The translations under genes were made by a program, and so were the position numbers. The notes below the pieces were generated by a model, which worked only from the letters and a program-made list of their open reading frames with translations, was not told the DNA's origin and did no database searches. This document shows, piece by piece, positions 45,236-63,300 of a DNA stretch of 64,000 bases. Every line of letters starts with the position of its first letter. Position 1 is the first letter of the stretch. Source of the DNA: Cherax quadricarinatus (taxonomy: Eukaryota > Arthropoda > Malacostraca > Decapoda > Parastacidae); contig NC_091353.1 in assembly GCF_038502225.1 (NCBI RefSeq), forward strand, positions 2,684,379-2,748,378, in the 5' to 3' direction.

Positions 45236-48200
45236 CATTCACTACACTAACATTACATTCACCACACTAACATTACATTCTCCCCACTAACATTACATTC
45301 ACTACACTAACATTACATTCACCACACTAACATTACATTCACTACACTAACATTACATTCACTACACTAACATTACATTCACCACACTAACATTACATTC
45401 ACTACACTAACATTACATTCACCACACTAACATAACATTACATTCACCACACTAACATTACATTCACTAAACATAAGATTACATTCACTACACTAACATT
45501 ACATTCACCACACTAACATTACATTCTCCTAACCACTAACATTACGTTCACTACACACTAACATTACATTCACTACACTAACATTACATTCACTACATTA
45601 CTACTACATTACACTTAACATTACATTCCACACTAACATTACATTCACTACACTAACATTACATTCACCACATTCATTCACTACACTAACATTACATTAC
45701 ATTCACCACACTAACATTACATTCTCCCCACTAACATTACATTCACTAAACTAACATTACATTCACTACACTAACATTACATTCACTACACTAACATTAC
45801 ATTCACTACACTAACATTACATTCTCCCCACTAACATTACATTCACTACACTAACATTACATTCACTACACTAACATTACATTCACTACACTAACATTAC
45901 ATTCACTACACTAACATTACATTCACTACACTAACATTACATTCACTACACTAACATTACATTCTCCCCACTAACATTACATTCACCACACTAACATTAC
46001 ATTCTCCCCACTAACATTACATTCACCACACTAACATTACATTCACTACACGAACATTACATTCACCACACTAACATTACATTCACCACACTAACATTAC
46101 ATTCACTACACTAACATTACATTCACTACACTAACATTACATTCACCACACTAACATTACATTCACTACACTAACATTACATTCACTACACTAACATTAC
46201 ATTCACTACACTAACATTACATTCTCCCCACTAACATTACATTCACTACACTAACATTACATTCACTACACTAACATTACATTCACTACACTAACATTAC
46301 ATTCACTACACTAACATTACATTCTCCCCACTAACATTACATTCACCACACTAACATTACATTCACTACACTAACATTACATTCACCACACTAACATTAC
46401 ATTCACCACACTAACATTACATTCACTACACTAACATTACATTCACTACACTAACATTACATTCACCACACTAACATTACATTCACCACACTAACATTAC
46501 ATTCACTACACTAACATTACATTCACTACACTAACATTACATTCACTACACTAACATTACATTCACTACACTAACATTACATTCTCCCCACTAACATTAC
46601 ATTCACTACACTAACATTACATTCACTACACTAACATTACATTCACCACACTACACTAACACTAACATACATTCACTACACTAACATTACATTCACTACA
46701 CTAACATTACATTCTCCCCACTAACATTACATTCACTACACTAACATTACATTCACTACACTAACATTACATTCACTACACTAACATTACATTCTCCCCA
46801 CTAACATTACATTCACTACACTAACATTACATTCACTACACTAACATTACATTCTCCCCACTATCATTACATTCACTACACTAACATTACATTCACTACA
46901 CTAACATTACATTCACTTCACTATCATTACATTCTCCCCACTATCATTACATTCACTACACTAACATTACATTCACTACACTAACATTACATTCACTACA
47001 CTAACATTACATTCACTACACTAACATTACATTCACTACACTAACATTACATTCACCACACTAACATTACATTCACTACACTAACATTACATTCACTACA
47101 CTAACATTACATTCACCACACTAACATTACATTCTCCCCACTAACATTACATTCACTAAACTAACATTACATTCACTACACTAACATTACATTCTCCCCA
47201 CTAACATTGCATTCACTACACTAACATTACATTCACTACACTATCATTACATTCACTACACTAACATTACATTCACTACACTAACATTACATTCACTACA
47301 CTAACATTACATTCTCCCCACTAACATTACATTCACTACACTAACATTACATTCACTACACTAACATTACATTCACTTCACTAACATTACATTCACTACA
47401 CTAACATTACATTCTCCCCACTAACATTACATTCACTACACTAACATTACATTCACTACACTAACATTACATTCACTACACTAACATTACATTCACTACA
47501 CTAACATTACATTCACCACACTAACTTTACATTCACTACACTAACATTACATTCACTACACTAACATTACATTCACTACACTAACATTACATTCACCACA
47601 CTAACATTACATTCACCACACTAACATTACATTCACTACACTAACATTACATTCACTACACTAACATTACATTCACTACACTAACATTACATTCACTACA
47701 CTAACATTACATTCACTACACTAACATTACATTCACTACACTAACATTACATTCTCCCCACTAACATTACATTCTCCCCACTAACATTACATTCTCCCCA
47801 CTAACATTACATTCACTACACTAACATTACATTCACTACACTAACATTACATTCTCCCCACTAACATTACATTCTCCCCACTAACATTACATTCTCCCCA
47901 CTAACATTACATTCTCCCCACTAACATTACATTCTCCCCACTAACATTACATTCTCCCCACTAACATTACATTCACGACACTAACATTACATTCATTAAA
48001 CTAACATTACATTCACCACACTAACATTACATTCACTACACTAACATTACATTCACTACACTAACATTACATTCACTACACTAACATTACATTCACCACA
48101 CTAACATTACATTCTCCCCACTAACATTACATTCACTACACTAACATTACATTCACTACACTAGCATTACATTCACTACACTAACATTACATTCACCACA

Positions 48201-51200
48201 CTAACATTACATTCACTACACTAACATTACATTCACCACACTAACATTACATTCTCCCCACTAACATTACATTCACTACACTAACATTACATTCACTACA
48301 CTAACATTACATTCACTACACTAACATTACATTCACTACACTAACATTACATTCACTACACTAACATTACATTCACTACACTAACATTACATTCTCCCCA
48401 CTAACATTACATTCTCCCCACTAACATTACATTCTCCCCACTAACATTACATTCTCCCCACTAACATTACATTCACCACACTAACATTACATTCACCACA
48501 CTAACAATACATTCACTACACTAACATTACATTCACTACACTAACATTACATTCACTACACTAAAATTACATTCACCACACTAACATTACATTCACTACA
48601 CTAACATTACATTCACTACACTAACATTACATTCACTACACTAACATTACATTCTCCCCACTAACATTACATTCTCCCCACTAACATTACATTCACTACA
48701 CTAACATTACATTCTCCCCACTAACATTACATTCTCCCCACTAACATTACATTCACCACACTAACATTACATTCACCACACTAACATTACATTCACTACA
48801 CTAACATTACATTCACTACACTAACATTACATTCACTACACTAACATTACATTCGCTACACTAACATTACATTCACTACACTAACATTACATTCACTACA
48901 CTAACATTACATTCACTACACTAACATTACATTCACTACACTAACATTACATTCACCACACTAACATTACATTCACTACACTAACATTACATTCACTACA
49001 CTAACATTACATTCTCCCCACTATCATTACATTCACTACACTAACATTACATTCACTACACTAACATTACATTCACTTCACTAACATTACATTCACTACA
49101 CTAACATTACATTCTCCCCACTAACATTACATTCACTACACTAACATTACATTCACTACACTAACATTACATTCACTACACTAACATTACATTCACTTCA
49201 CTAACATTACATTCACTACACTAACATTACATTCTCCCCACTAACATTACATTCACCACACTAACATTACATTCACTACACTAACATTACATTCACTACA
49301 CTAACATTACATTCACTACACTAACATTACATTCACTACACTAACATTACATTCACTACACTAACATTACATTCACTACACTAACATTACATTCACCACA
49401 CTAACATTACATTCACCACACTAACATTACATTCACTACACTAACATTACATTCACTACACTAACATTACATTCACTACACTAACATTACATTCACTACA
49501 CTAACATTACATTCACTACACTAACATTACATTCACCACACTAACATTACATTCACTACACTAACATTACATTCACTACACTAACATTACATTCACTACA
49601 CTAACATTACATTCACTACACTAACATTACATTCACCACACTAACATTACATTCACCACACTAACATTACATTCACTACACTAACATTACATTCACCACA
49701 CTAACATTACATTCACCACACTAACATTACATTCACTACTCTAACATTACATTCACCACACTAACATTACATTCACCACACCAACATTACATTCACTACA
49801 CTAACATTACATTCACTACACTAACATTACATTCACTACACTAACATTACATTCACCACACTAACATTACATTCACCACACTAACATTACATTCACTACA
49901 CTAACATTACATTCACCACACTAACATTACATTCTCCCCACTAACATTACATTCACTACACTAACATTACATTCACTACACTAACATTACATTCACTACA
50001 CTAACATTACATTCACCACATTAACATTACATTCACTACACTAACATTACATTCACCACACTAACATTACATTCACTACACTAACATCACATTCACCACA
50101 CTAACATTACATTCACCACATTAACATTACATTCACTACACTAACATTACATTCACCACACTAACATTACATTCACTACACTAACATTACATTCACCACA
50201 CTAACATTACATTCTCCCCACTAACATTACATTCACTACACTAACATTACATTCACTACACTAACATTACATTCACTACACTAACATTACATTCACCACA
50301 TTAACATTACATTCACTACACTAACATTACATTCACCACACTAACATTACATTCACTACACTAACATCACATTCACCACACTAACATTACATTCACCACA
50401 TTAAAATTACATTCACTACACTAACATTACATTCACCACACTAACATTACATTCACCACACTAACATTACATTCACTACACTAACATCACATTCACCACA
50501 CTAACATTACATTCACCACATTAACATTACATTCACTACACTAACATTACATTCACCACACTAACATTACATTCACTACACTAACATTACATTCACCACA
50601 CTAACATTACATTCACCACATTAACATTACATTCACCACACTAACATTACATTCACTACACTAACATTACATTCACTACACTAACATTACATTCACTACA
50701 CTAACATTACATTCTCCTCACTAACATTACATTCTCCCCACTAACATTACATTCTCCCCACTAACATTACATTCTCCCCACTAACATTACATTCACTACA
50801 CTAACATTACATTCACTACACTAACATTACATTCACCACACTAACATTACATTCACTACACTAACATTACATTCACTACACTAACATTACATTCACTACA
50901 CTAACATTACAGTCACCCCAATAACATTACATTGTCCCCACTAACATTACATTCTCCCCTCTAACATTACATTCTCACCACTAACATTACATTCACCACA
51001 CTAACATTACATTCTCCCCACTAACATTACATTCTCCCCACTAACATTACATTCACCCCACTAACATTACATTCACCCCACTAACATTACATTCTCCCCA
51101 CTAACATTACATTCACCCCACTAACATTACATTCTCCCCACTAACATTACATTCTCCCCACTAACATTACATTCACCACACTAACATTACATTCTCCCCG

Positions 51201-52456
51201 CTAACATTACATTCACCACACTAACATTACATTCTCCCCACTAACATTACATTCACCCCACTAACATTACATTCACTACACTAACATTACATTGACCCCA
51301 CTAACATTACATTTACTACACTAACATTACATTGACCCCACTAACATTACATTCACCCCACTAACATTACATTCATCCCGCTAACATTACATTCACTACA
51401 CTAACATTACATTGACCCCACTAACATTACATTCACCCCACTAACATTACATTCATCCCGCTAACATTACATTCACTACACTAACATTACATTCACTACA
51501 CTAACATTACATTCACCCCACTAACATTACATTCTCCCCACTAACATTACATTCTCCCCACTAACATTACATTCACCCCACTAACATTACATTCTCCCCA
51601 CTAACATTACATTCTCCCCACTAACATTACATTCACCCCACTAACATTACATTCACCCCGCTAACATTACATTCACCCCACTAACATTACATTCTCCCCA
51701 CTAACATTACATTCACCCCGCTAACATTACATTCACCACACTAACATTACATTCACTACACTAACATTACATTCACTACACTAACATTACATTCACTACA
51801 CTAACATTACATTCACCACACTAACATTACATTCACTACACTAACATTACATTCACCACACTAACATTACATTCACTACACTAACATTACATTCACTACA
51901 CTAACATTACATTCACTACACTAACATTACATTCACCACACTAACATTACATTCACTACACTAACATTACATTCACCACACTAACATTACATTCACTACA
52001 CTAACATTACATTCACTACACTAACATTACATTCACTACACTAACATTACATTCACTACACTAACATTACATTCACCACACTAACATTACATTCACTACA
52101 CTAACATTACATTCACTACACTAACATTACATTCACTACACTAACATTACATTCACCACACTAACATTACATTCACTACACTAACATTACATTCACCACA
52201 CTAACATTACATTCACTACACTAACATTACATTCACCACACTAACATTACATTCACTACACTAACATTACATTCACTACACTAACATTACATTCACCACA
52301 CTAACATTACATTCACCACACTAACATTACATTCACTACACTAACATTACATTCACCACACTAACATTACATTCACCACACTAACATTACATTCACCACA
52401 CTAACATTACATTCACTACACTAACATTACATTCTCCCCACTAACATTACATTCAC
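45236..52456. repeat. 20-bp satellite array, clean block 1
   Basis: The monomer is ATTCACTACACTAACATTAC (20 bp), with two other frequent forms, ATTCACCACA and ATTCTCCCCA. It is almost perfectly phased for 7.2 kb apart from a few short breaks (45430-45720, 46650). Rare variants act as markers of a ~7.5-kb higher-order unit shared with the block after the LINE. Confidence 0.97.
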
Positions 52457-52814
52457 ATTTGCCATTTTCCACTTATCTGGCACCATGCCAGTTTGTAGTG
52501 ATATGTTGAAAAGATTAGCCAAAGGTGTGCTAAGCTCCTCTTTACATTCCTTTAGAACCCTTGCATACAGTTCATCAGGGCCTGGGGATTTGTTAGGTTT
52601 TAATTTATCTATTTGCCTAAGGACCATGTCACTTGTGACCCGGTCCTTAGGCAAATAGATAAATTAAAACCTAACAAATCCCCAGGCCCTGATGAACTGT
52701 ATGCAAGGGTTCTAAAGGAATGTAAAGAGGAGCTTAGCACACCTTTGGCTAATCTTTTCAACATATCACTACAAACTGGCATGGTGCCAGATAAGTGGAA
52801 AATGGCAAATGTGA
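52453..52814. repeat. 362-bp near-perfect palindrome at the 5' end of the LINE insertion
   Basis: Centre at 52633/52634 (GTCAC-TT-GTGAC). The arms 52453-52632 and 52635-52814 are reverse complements with, as far as I can see, only a 2-base mismatch (AT at 52626-52627 against CC at 52640-52641). The left arm is an inverted copy of the start of the LINE coding sequence in the right arm. Confidence 0.93.
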
Positions 52815-54136
52815 TACCTATTTTCAAAACAGGTGACAGGTCCTTAGCTTCGAACTATAGACCAATAAGCCTAACCTCCATAGTGGGAAAATTTATGGAA
52901 TCAATAATTGCCGAGGCAGTTCGTAGCCACCTTGAAAAGCATAAATTAATCAACGAATCTCAGCATGGTTTTACAAAGGGGCGTTCCTGCCTTACGAATT
53001 TATTAACTTTTTTCACTAAGGTATTTGAGGAGGTAGATCATGGTAATGAATATGATATTGTGTATATGGACTTCAGTAAGGCTTTTGACAGGGTCCCACA
53101 TCAGAGACTATTGAGGAAAATTAAAGCACATGGAATAGGAGGAGAAATTTTTTCCTGGATAGAGGCATGGTTGACAAATAGGCAGCAGAGAGTTTGCATA
53201 AATGGGGAGAAGTCAGAGTGGGGAGGCGTCACGAGCGGTGTTCCACAGGGGTCAGTGTTGGGCCCCCTGCTGTTCACAATCTACATAAACGACATAGATG
53301 AGGGCATAAAGAGCGACATCGGCAAGTTTGCCGATGACACCAAAATAGGCCGTCGAGTTCATTCTGACGAGGACATTCGAGCACTCCAGGAGGATTTGAA
53401 TAGACTGATGCAGTGGTCGGAGAAGTGGCAGATGCAGTTTAATATAGACAAATGCAAAGTTCTAAATGTTGGACAGGACAATAACCATGCCACATATAAA
53501 CTAAATAATGTAGATCTTAATATTACGGATTGCGAAAAAGATTTAGGAGTTCTGGTTAGCAGTAATCTGAAACCAAGACAACAGTGCATAAGTGTTCGCA
53601 ATAAAGCTAATAGAATCCTTGGCTTCATATCAAGAAGCATAAATAATAGGAGTCCTCAGGTTGTTCTTCAACTCTATACATCCTTGGTTAGGCCTCATTT
53701 AGATTATGCTGCACAGTTTTGGTCACCGTATTACAGAATGGATATAAATTCTCTGGAAAATGTACAAAGGAGGATGACAAAGATGATCCCATGTATCAGA
53801 AACCTTCCCTATGAGGATAGACTAAGGGCCCTGAAACTGCACTCTCTAGAAAGACGTAGAATTAGGGGGGATATGATTGAGGTTTATAAGTGGAAGACAG
53901 GAATAAATAAAGGGGATGTAAATAGTGTGCTGAAAATATCTAGCCTAGACAGGACTCGCAGCAATGGTTTTAAGTTGGAAAAATTCAGATTCAGGAGGGA
54001 TATAGGAAAGTACTGGTTTGGTAATAGAGTTGTGGATGAGTGGAACAAACTCCCAAGTACCGTTATAGAGGCCAGAACGTTGTGTAGCTTTAAAAATAGG
54101 TTGGATAAATACATGAGTAGATGTGGGTGGGTGTGA
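52613..54136 (+). pseudogene. LINE reverse transcriptase, N-terminally truncated open frame
   Basis: A 507-codon open frame begins within the palindrome; genuine element coding starts about codon 10. Seen in order: KPNKSPGPDE (13-28), NYRPISLTS (81-89), DFSKAFDRVPH with catalytic aspartate D153 (motif A), GVPQGSVLGPLL (motif B, 209-220), FADD (motif C, 239-242), then the thumb and C-terminal region with SLVRPHLDYA and WNKLPS. All catalytic residues are present and no stop interrupts it, so the insertion is young. The upstream endonuclease/ORF1 part is missing, which makes it non-autonomous. The product would act in target-primed reverse transcription if complete. The ATG at 52613 lies in inverted sequence and is not a real start. 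Confidence 0.92.
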
Positions 54137-54315
54137 GTTGGACCTGACAGCTTGTGCTAACAGGTCGGTTGCCGTGTTCCTCCCTTAAGTCAATGTGACC
54201 TGACCTGACTAGGTTGGGTGCATTGGCTTAAGCCGGTAGGGACTTGGACCTGCCTCGCATGGGCCAGTAGGCCTTCTGCAGTGTTCCTTCGTTCTTATGT
54301 TCTTATGTTCTTATG
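54137..54315 (+). other. 3' UTR and 8-bp terminal repeats of the LINE
   Basis: It includes GGGCCAGTAGGCCTTCTGCA, a sequence I associate with 3' ends of decapod LINEs, then TTCTTATG three times. There is no poly(A) tail, as in CR1 elements. Confidence 0.8.
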
Positions 54316-54320
54316 TTCAC

Positions 54321-57300
54321 TACACTAACATTACATTCACCACACTAACATTACATTCACTACACTAACATTACATTCACTACACTAACATTACATTCAC
54401 CACACTAACATTACATTCACTACACTAACATTACATTCACTACACTAACATTACATTCACTACACTAACATTACATTCACCACACTAACATTACATTCAC
54501 CACACTAACATTACATTCACTACACTAACATTACATTCACCACACTAACATTACATTCACCACACTAACATTACATTCACTACACTAACATTACATTCAC
54601 CACACTAACATTACATTCACTACACTAACATTACATTCACCACACTAACATTACATTCACCACACTAACATTACATTCACCACACTAACATTACATTCAC
54701 TACACTAACATTACATTCTCCCCACTAACATTACATTCACTACACTAACATTACATTCACCACACTAACATTACATTCACTACACTAACATTACATTCAC
54801 TACACTAACATTACATTCACCACACTAACATTACATTCACCACACTAACATTACATTCACTACACTAACATTACATTCACTACACTAACATTACATTCAC
54901 CACACTAACATTACATTCACTACACTAACATTACATTCACCACACTAACATTACATTCACCACACTAACATTACATTCACTAAACTAACATTACATTCTC
55001 CCCACTAACATTACATTCACCACACTAACATTACATTCTCCCCACTAACATTACGTTCACTACACTAACATTACATTCACTACACTAACATTACATTCAC
55101 TACACTAACATTACATTCACCACACTAACATTACATTCACTACACTAACATTACATTCACTACACTAACATTACATTCACCACACTAACATTACATTCTC
55201 CCCACTAACATTACATTCACTAAACTAACATTACATTCACTACACTAACATTACATTCACTACACTAACATTACATTCACTACACTAACATTACATTCTC
55301 CCCACTAACATTACATTCACTACACTAACATTACATTCACTACACTAACATTACATTCACTACACTAACATTACATTCACTACACTAACATTACATTCAC
55401 TACACTAACATTACATTCACTACACTAACATTACATTCTCCCCACTAACATTACATTCACCACACTAACATTACATTCTCCCCACTAACATTACATTCAC
55501 CACACTAACATTACATTCACTACACTAACATTACATTCACCACACTAACATTACATTCACCACACTAACATTACATTCACTACACTAACATTACATTCAC
55601 TACACTAACATTACATTCACCACACTAACATTACATTCACTACACTAACATTACATTCACTACACTAACATTACATTCACTACACTAACATTACATTCTC
55701 CCCACTAACATTACATTCACTACACTAACATTACATTCACTACACTAACATTACATTCACTACACTAACATTACATTCACTACACTAACATTACATTCTC
55801 CCCACTAACATTACATTCACCACACTAACATTACATTCACTACACTAACATTACATTCACCACACTAACATTACATTCACCACACTAACATTACATTCAC
55901 TACACTAACATTACATTCACTACACTAACATTACATTCACCACACTAACATTACATTCACCACACTAACATTACATTCACTACACTAACATTACATTCAC
56001 TACACTAACATTACATTCACTACACTAACATTACATTCACTACACTAACATTACATTCTCCCCACTAACATTACATTCACTACACTAACATTACATTCAC
56101 TACACTAACATTACATTCACCACACTAACATTACATTCACTACACTAACATTACATTCACTACACTAACATTACATTCACTACACTAACATTACATTCTC
56201 CCCACTAACATTACATTCACTACACTAACATTACATTCACTACACTAACATTACATTCACTACACTAACATTACATTCTCCCCACTAACATTACATTCAC
56301 TACACTAACATTACATTCACTACACTAACATTACATTCTCCCCACTATCATTACATTCACTACACTAACATTACATTCACTACACTAACATTACATTCAC
56401 TACACTAACATTACATTCACTTCACTATCATTACATTCTCCCCACTATCATTACATTCACTACACTAACATTACATTCACTACACTAACATTACATTCAC
56501 TACACTAACATTACATTCACTACACTAACATTACATTCACTACACTAACATTACATTCACCACACTAACATTACATTCACTACACTAACATTAAATTCAA
56601 TACACTAACATTACATTCACCACACTAACATTACATTCTCCCCACTAACATTACATTCACTAAACTAACATTACATTCACTACACTAACATTACATTCTC
56701 CCCACTAACATTACATTCACTACACTAACATTACATTCACTACACTATCATTACATTCACTACACTAACATTACATTCACTACACTAACATTACATTCAC
56801 TACACTAACATTACATTCTCCCCACTAACATTACATTCACTACACTAACATTACATTCACTACACTAACATTACATTCACTTCACTAACATTACATTCAC
56901 TACACTAACATTACATTCTCCCCACTAACATTACATTTACTACACTAACATTACATTCACTACACTAACATTACATTCACTACACTAACATTACATTCAC
57001 TACACTAACATTACATTCACCACACTAACTTTACATTCACTACACTAACATTACATTCACTACACTAACATTACATTCACTACACTAACATTACATTCAC
57101 CACACTAACATTACATTCACCACACTAACATTACATTCACTACACTAACATTACATTCACTACACTAACATTACATTCACTACACTAACATTACATTCAC
57201 TACACTAACATTACATTCACTACACTAACATTACATTCACTACACTAACATTACATTCTCCCCACTAACATTACATTCTCCCCACTAACATTACATTCTC

Positions 57301-60300
57301 CCCACTAACATTACATTCACTACACTAACATTACATTCACTACACTAACATTACATTCTCCCCACTAACATTACATTCTCCCCACTAACATTACATTCTC
57401 CCCACTAACATTACATTCTCCCCACTAACATTACATTCTCCCCACTAACATTACATTCTCCCCACTAACATTACATTCACTACACTAACATTACATTCAC
57501 TACACTAACATTACATTCACCACACTAACATTACATTCACTACACTAACATTACATTCACTACACTAACATTACATTCACTACACTAACATTACATTCAC
57601 CACACTAACATTACATTCTCCCCACTAACATTACATTCACTACACTAACATTACATTCACTACACTAGCATTACATTCACTACACTAACATTACATTCAC
57701 CACACTAACATTACATTCACTACACTAACATTACATTCACCACACTAACAATACATTCTCCCCACTAACATTACATTCACTACACTAACATTACATTCAC
57801 TACACTAACATTACATTCACTACACTAACATTACATTCACTACACTAACATTACATTCACTACACTAACATTACATTCACTACACTAACATTACATTCTC
57901 CCCACTAACATTACATTCTCCCCACTAACATTACATTCTCCCCACTAACATTACATTCTCCCCACTAACATTACATTCACCACACTAACATTACATTCAC
58001 CACACTAACATTACATTCACTACACTAACATTACATTCACTACACTAACATTACATTCACTACACTAAAATTACATTCACCACACTAACATTACATTCAC
58101 TACACTAACATTACATTCACTACACTAACATTACATTCGCTACACTAACATTACATTCGCTACACTAACATTACATTCACTACACTAACATTACATTCGC
58201 TACACTAACATTACATTCACTACACTAACATTACATTCACCACACTAACATTACATTCACTACACTAACATTACATTCACTACACTAACATTACATTCAC
58301 TACACTAACATTACATTCACTACACTAACATTACATTCGCTACACTAACATTACATTCACTACACTAACATTACATTCACTACACTAACATTACATTCAC
58401 TACACTAACATTACATTCACTACACTAACATTACATTCACCACACTAACATTACATTCACTACACTAACATTACATTCACTACACTAACATTACATTCTC
58501 CCCACTATCATTACATTCACTACACTAACATTACATTCACTACACTAACATTACATTCACTTCACTAACATTACATTCACTACACTAACATTACATTCTC
58601 CCCACTAACATTACATTCACTACACTAACATTACATTCACTACACTAACATTACATTCACTACACTAACATTACATTCACTTCACTAACATTACATTCAC
58701 TACACTAACATTACATTCTCCCCACTAACATTACATTCACCACACTAACATTACATTCACTACACTAACATTACATTCACTACACTAACATTACATTCAC
58801 TACACTAACATTACATTCACTACACTAACATTACATTCACTACACTAACATTACATTCACTACACTAACATTACATTCACCACACTAACATTACATTCAC
58901 CACACTAACATTACATTCACTACACTAACATTACATTCACTACACTAACATTACATTCACTACACTAACATTACATTCACTACACTAACATTACATTCAC
59001 TACACTAACATTACATTCACCACACTAACATTACATTCACTACACTAACATTACATTCACTACACTAACATTACATTCACTACACTAACATTACATTCAC
59101 TACACTAACATTACATTCACCACACTAACATTACATTCACCACACTAACATTACATTCACTACACTAACATTACATTCACCACACTAACATTACATTCAC
59201 CACACTAACATTACATTCACTACACTAACATTACATTCACCACACTAACATTAAATTCACCACACTAACATTACATTCACTACACTAACATTACATTCAC
59301 TACACTAACATTACATTCACTACACTAACATTACATTCACCACACTAACATTACATTCACCACACTAACATTACATTCACTACACTAACATTACATTCAC
59401 CACACTAACATTACATTCTCCCCACTAACATTACATTCACTACACTAACATTACATTCACTACACTAACATTACATTCACTACACTAACATTACATTCAC
59501 CACATTAACATTACATTCACTACACTAACATTACATTCACCACACTAACATTACATTCACTACACTAACATCACATTCACCACACTAACATTACATTCAC
59601 CACATTAACATTACATTCACTACACTAACATTACATTCACCACACTAACATTACATTCACTACACTAACATTACATTCACCACACTAACACTAACATTAC
59701 ATTCACTACACTAACATTACATTCACTACACTAACATTACATTCACTACACTAACATTACATTCACCACACTAACATTACATTCACTACACTAACATTAC
59801 ATTCACCACACTAACATTACATTCACTACACTAACATCACATTCACCACACTAACATTACATTCACCACATTAACAATTACATTCACTACACTAACATTA
59901 CATTCACCACACTAACATTACATTCACCACACTAACATTACATTCACTACACTAACATCACATTCACCACACTAACATTACATTCACCACATTAACATTA
60001 CATTCACTACACTAACATTACATTCACCACACTAACATTACATTCACTACACTAACATTACATTCACCACACTAACATTACATTCACCACATTAACATTA
60101 CATTCACCACACTAACATTACATTCACTACACTAACATTACATTCACTACACTAACATTACATTCACTACACTAACATTACATTCTCCTCACTAACATTA
60201 CATTCTCCCCACTAACATTACATTCTCCCCACTAACATTACATTCTCCCCACTAACATTACATTCACTACACTAACATTACATTCACTACACTAACATTA

Positions 60301-63300
60301 CATTCACCACACTAACATTACATTCACTACACTAACATTACATTCACTACACTAACATTACATTCACTACACTAACATTACAGTCACCCCAATAACATTA
60401 CATTGTCCCCACTAACATTACATTCTCCCCTCTAACATTACATTCTCACCACTAACATTACATTCACCACACTAACATTACATTCTCCCCACTAACATTA
60501 CATTCTCCCCACTAACATTACATTCACCCCACTAACATTACATTCACCCCACTAACATTACATTCTCCCCACTAACATTACATTCACCCCACTAACATTA
60601 CATTCTCCCCACTAACATTACATTCTCCCCACTAACATTACATTCACCACACTAACATTACATTCTCCCCGCTAACATTACATTCACCACACTAACATTA
60701 CATTCTCCCCACTAACATTACATTCACCCCACTAACATTACATTCACTACACTAACATTACATTGACCCCACTAACATTACATTTACTACACTAACATTA
60801 CATTGACCCCACTAACATTACATTCACCCCACTAACATTACATTCATCCCGCTAACATTACATTCACTACACTAACATTACATTGACCCCACTAACATTA
60901 CATTCACCCCACTAACATTACATTCATCCCGCTAACATTACATTCACTACACTAACATTACATTCACTACACTAACATTACATTCACCCCACTAACATTA
61001 CATTCTCCCCACTAACATTACATTCTCCCCACTAACATTACATTCACCCTACTAACATTACATTCTCCCCACTAACATTACATTCTCCCCACTAACATTA
61101 CATTCACCCCACTAACATTACATTCACCCCGCTAACATTACATTCACCCCACTAACATTACATTCTCCCCACTAACATTACATTCACCCCGCTAACATTA
61201 CATTCACCACACTAACATTACATTCACTACACTAACATTACATTCACTACACTAACATTACATTCACTACACTAACATTACATTCACCACACTAACATTA
61301 CATTCACTACACTAACATTACATTCACTACACTAACATTACATTCACTACACTAACATTACATTCACCACACTAACATTACATTCACTACACTAACATTA
61401 CATTCACCACACTAACATTACATTCACTACACTAACATTACATTCACCACACTAACATTACATTCACTACACTAACATTACATTCACTACACTAACATTA
61501 CATTCACCACACTAACATTACATTCACCACACTAACATTACATTCACTACACTAACATTACATTCACCACACTAACATTACATTCACCACACTAACATTA
61601 CATTCACCACACTAACATTACATTCACTACACTAACATTACATTCTCCCCACTAACATTACATTCACTACACTAACATTACATTCACCACACTAACATTA
61701 CATTCACTACACTAACATTACATTCACTACACTAACATTACATTCACCACACTAACATTACATTCACTACACTAACATTACATTCACTACACTAACATTA
61801 CATTCACCACACTAACATTACATTCACTACACTAACATTACATTCACTACACTAACATTACATTCACTACACTAACATTACATTCACTACACTAACATTA
61901 CATTCACCACACTAACATTACATTCACTACACTAACATTACATTCACCACACTAACATTACATTCACTACACTAACATTACATTCACTACACTAACATTA
62001 CATTCACCACACTAACATTACATTCACTACACTAACATTACATTCACCACACTAACATTACATTCACTACACTAACATTACATTCACTACAGTAACATTA
62101 CATTCACCACACTAACATTACATTCACTACAGTAACATTACATTCACCACACTAACATTACATTCACTACACTAACATTACATTCTCCCCACTAACATTA
62201 CATTCACTACACTAACATTACATTCACCACACTAACATTACATTCACCACACTAACATTACATTCACTACACTAACATTCACTACAGTAACATTACATTC
62301 ACCACACTAACATTACATTCACCACACTAACATTACATTCACCACACTAACATTACATTCACTACACTAACATTACATTCACTACACTAACATTACATTC
62401 ACCACACTAACATTACATTCACTACACTAACATTACATTCACCACACTAACATTACATTCACCACACTAACATTACATTCACTAAACTAACATTACATTC
62501 TCCCCACTAACATTACATTCACCACACTAACATTACATTCTCCCCACTAACATTACGTTCACTACACTAACATTACATTCACTACACTAACATTACATTC
62601 ACTACACTAACATTACATTCACCACACTAACATTACATTCACTACACTAGCATTACATTCACTACACTAACATTACATTCACCACACTAACATTACATTC
62701 TCCCCACTAACATTACATTCACTACACTACTAAACTAACATTACATTCACTACACTAACATTACATTCACTACACTAACATTACATTCACTACACTACAC
62801 ATCACTACACTCCCCACTAACATTACATTCACTACACTAACATTACATTCACTACACTAACATTACATTCACTACACTAACATTACATTCACTACACTAA
62901 CATTACATTCACTACACTAACATTACATTCATTACACTAACATTACATTCTCCCCACTAACATTACATTCACCACACTAACATTACATTCTCCCCACTAA
63001 CATTACATTCACCACACTAACATTACATTCACTACACTAACATTACATTCACCACACTAACATTACATTCACCACACTAACATTACATTCACTACACTAA
63101 CATTACATTCACTACACTAACATTACATTCACCACACTAACATTACATTCACTACACTAACATTACATTCACTACACTAACATTACATTCACTACACTAA
63201 CATTACATTCTCCCCACTAACATTACATTCACTACACTAACATTACATTCACTACACTAACATTACATTCACTACACTAACATTACATTCACTACACTAA

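Larger units (their letters stand above)
52457..54315 (+). mobile_element. 5'-truncated CR1-like LINE inserted in the 20-bp satellite
   Basis: It contains an inverted 5' piece, about 1.5 kb of reverse-transcriptase coding sequence, a 3' UTR of ~180 bp and three terminal 8-bp repeats TTCTTATG (54292-54315). CR1 elements are known for short tandem 8-mers at the 3' end, which supports the clade. The flanks read TTCAC at 52452-52456 and 54316-54320, a possible 5-bp target duplication, though the satellite context makes this ambiguous. The corresponding part of the next higher-order copy (about 61.6-61.9 kb) lacks the insertion. Confidence 0.9.
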
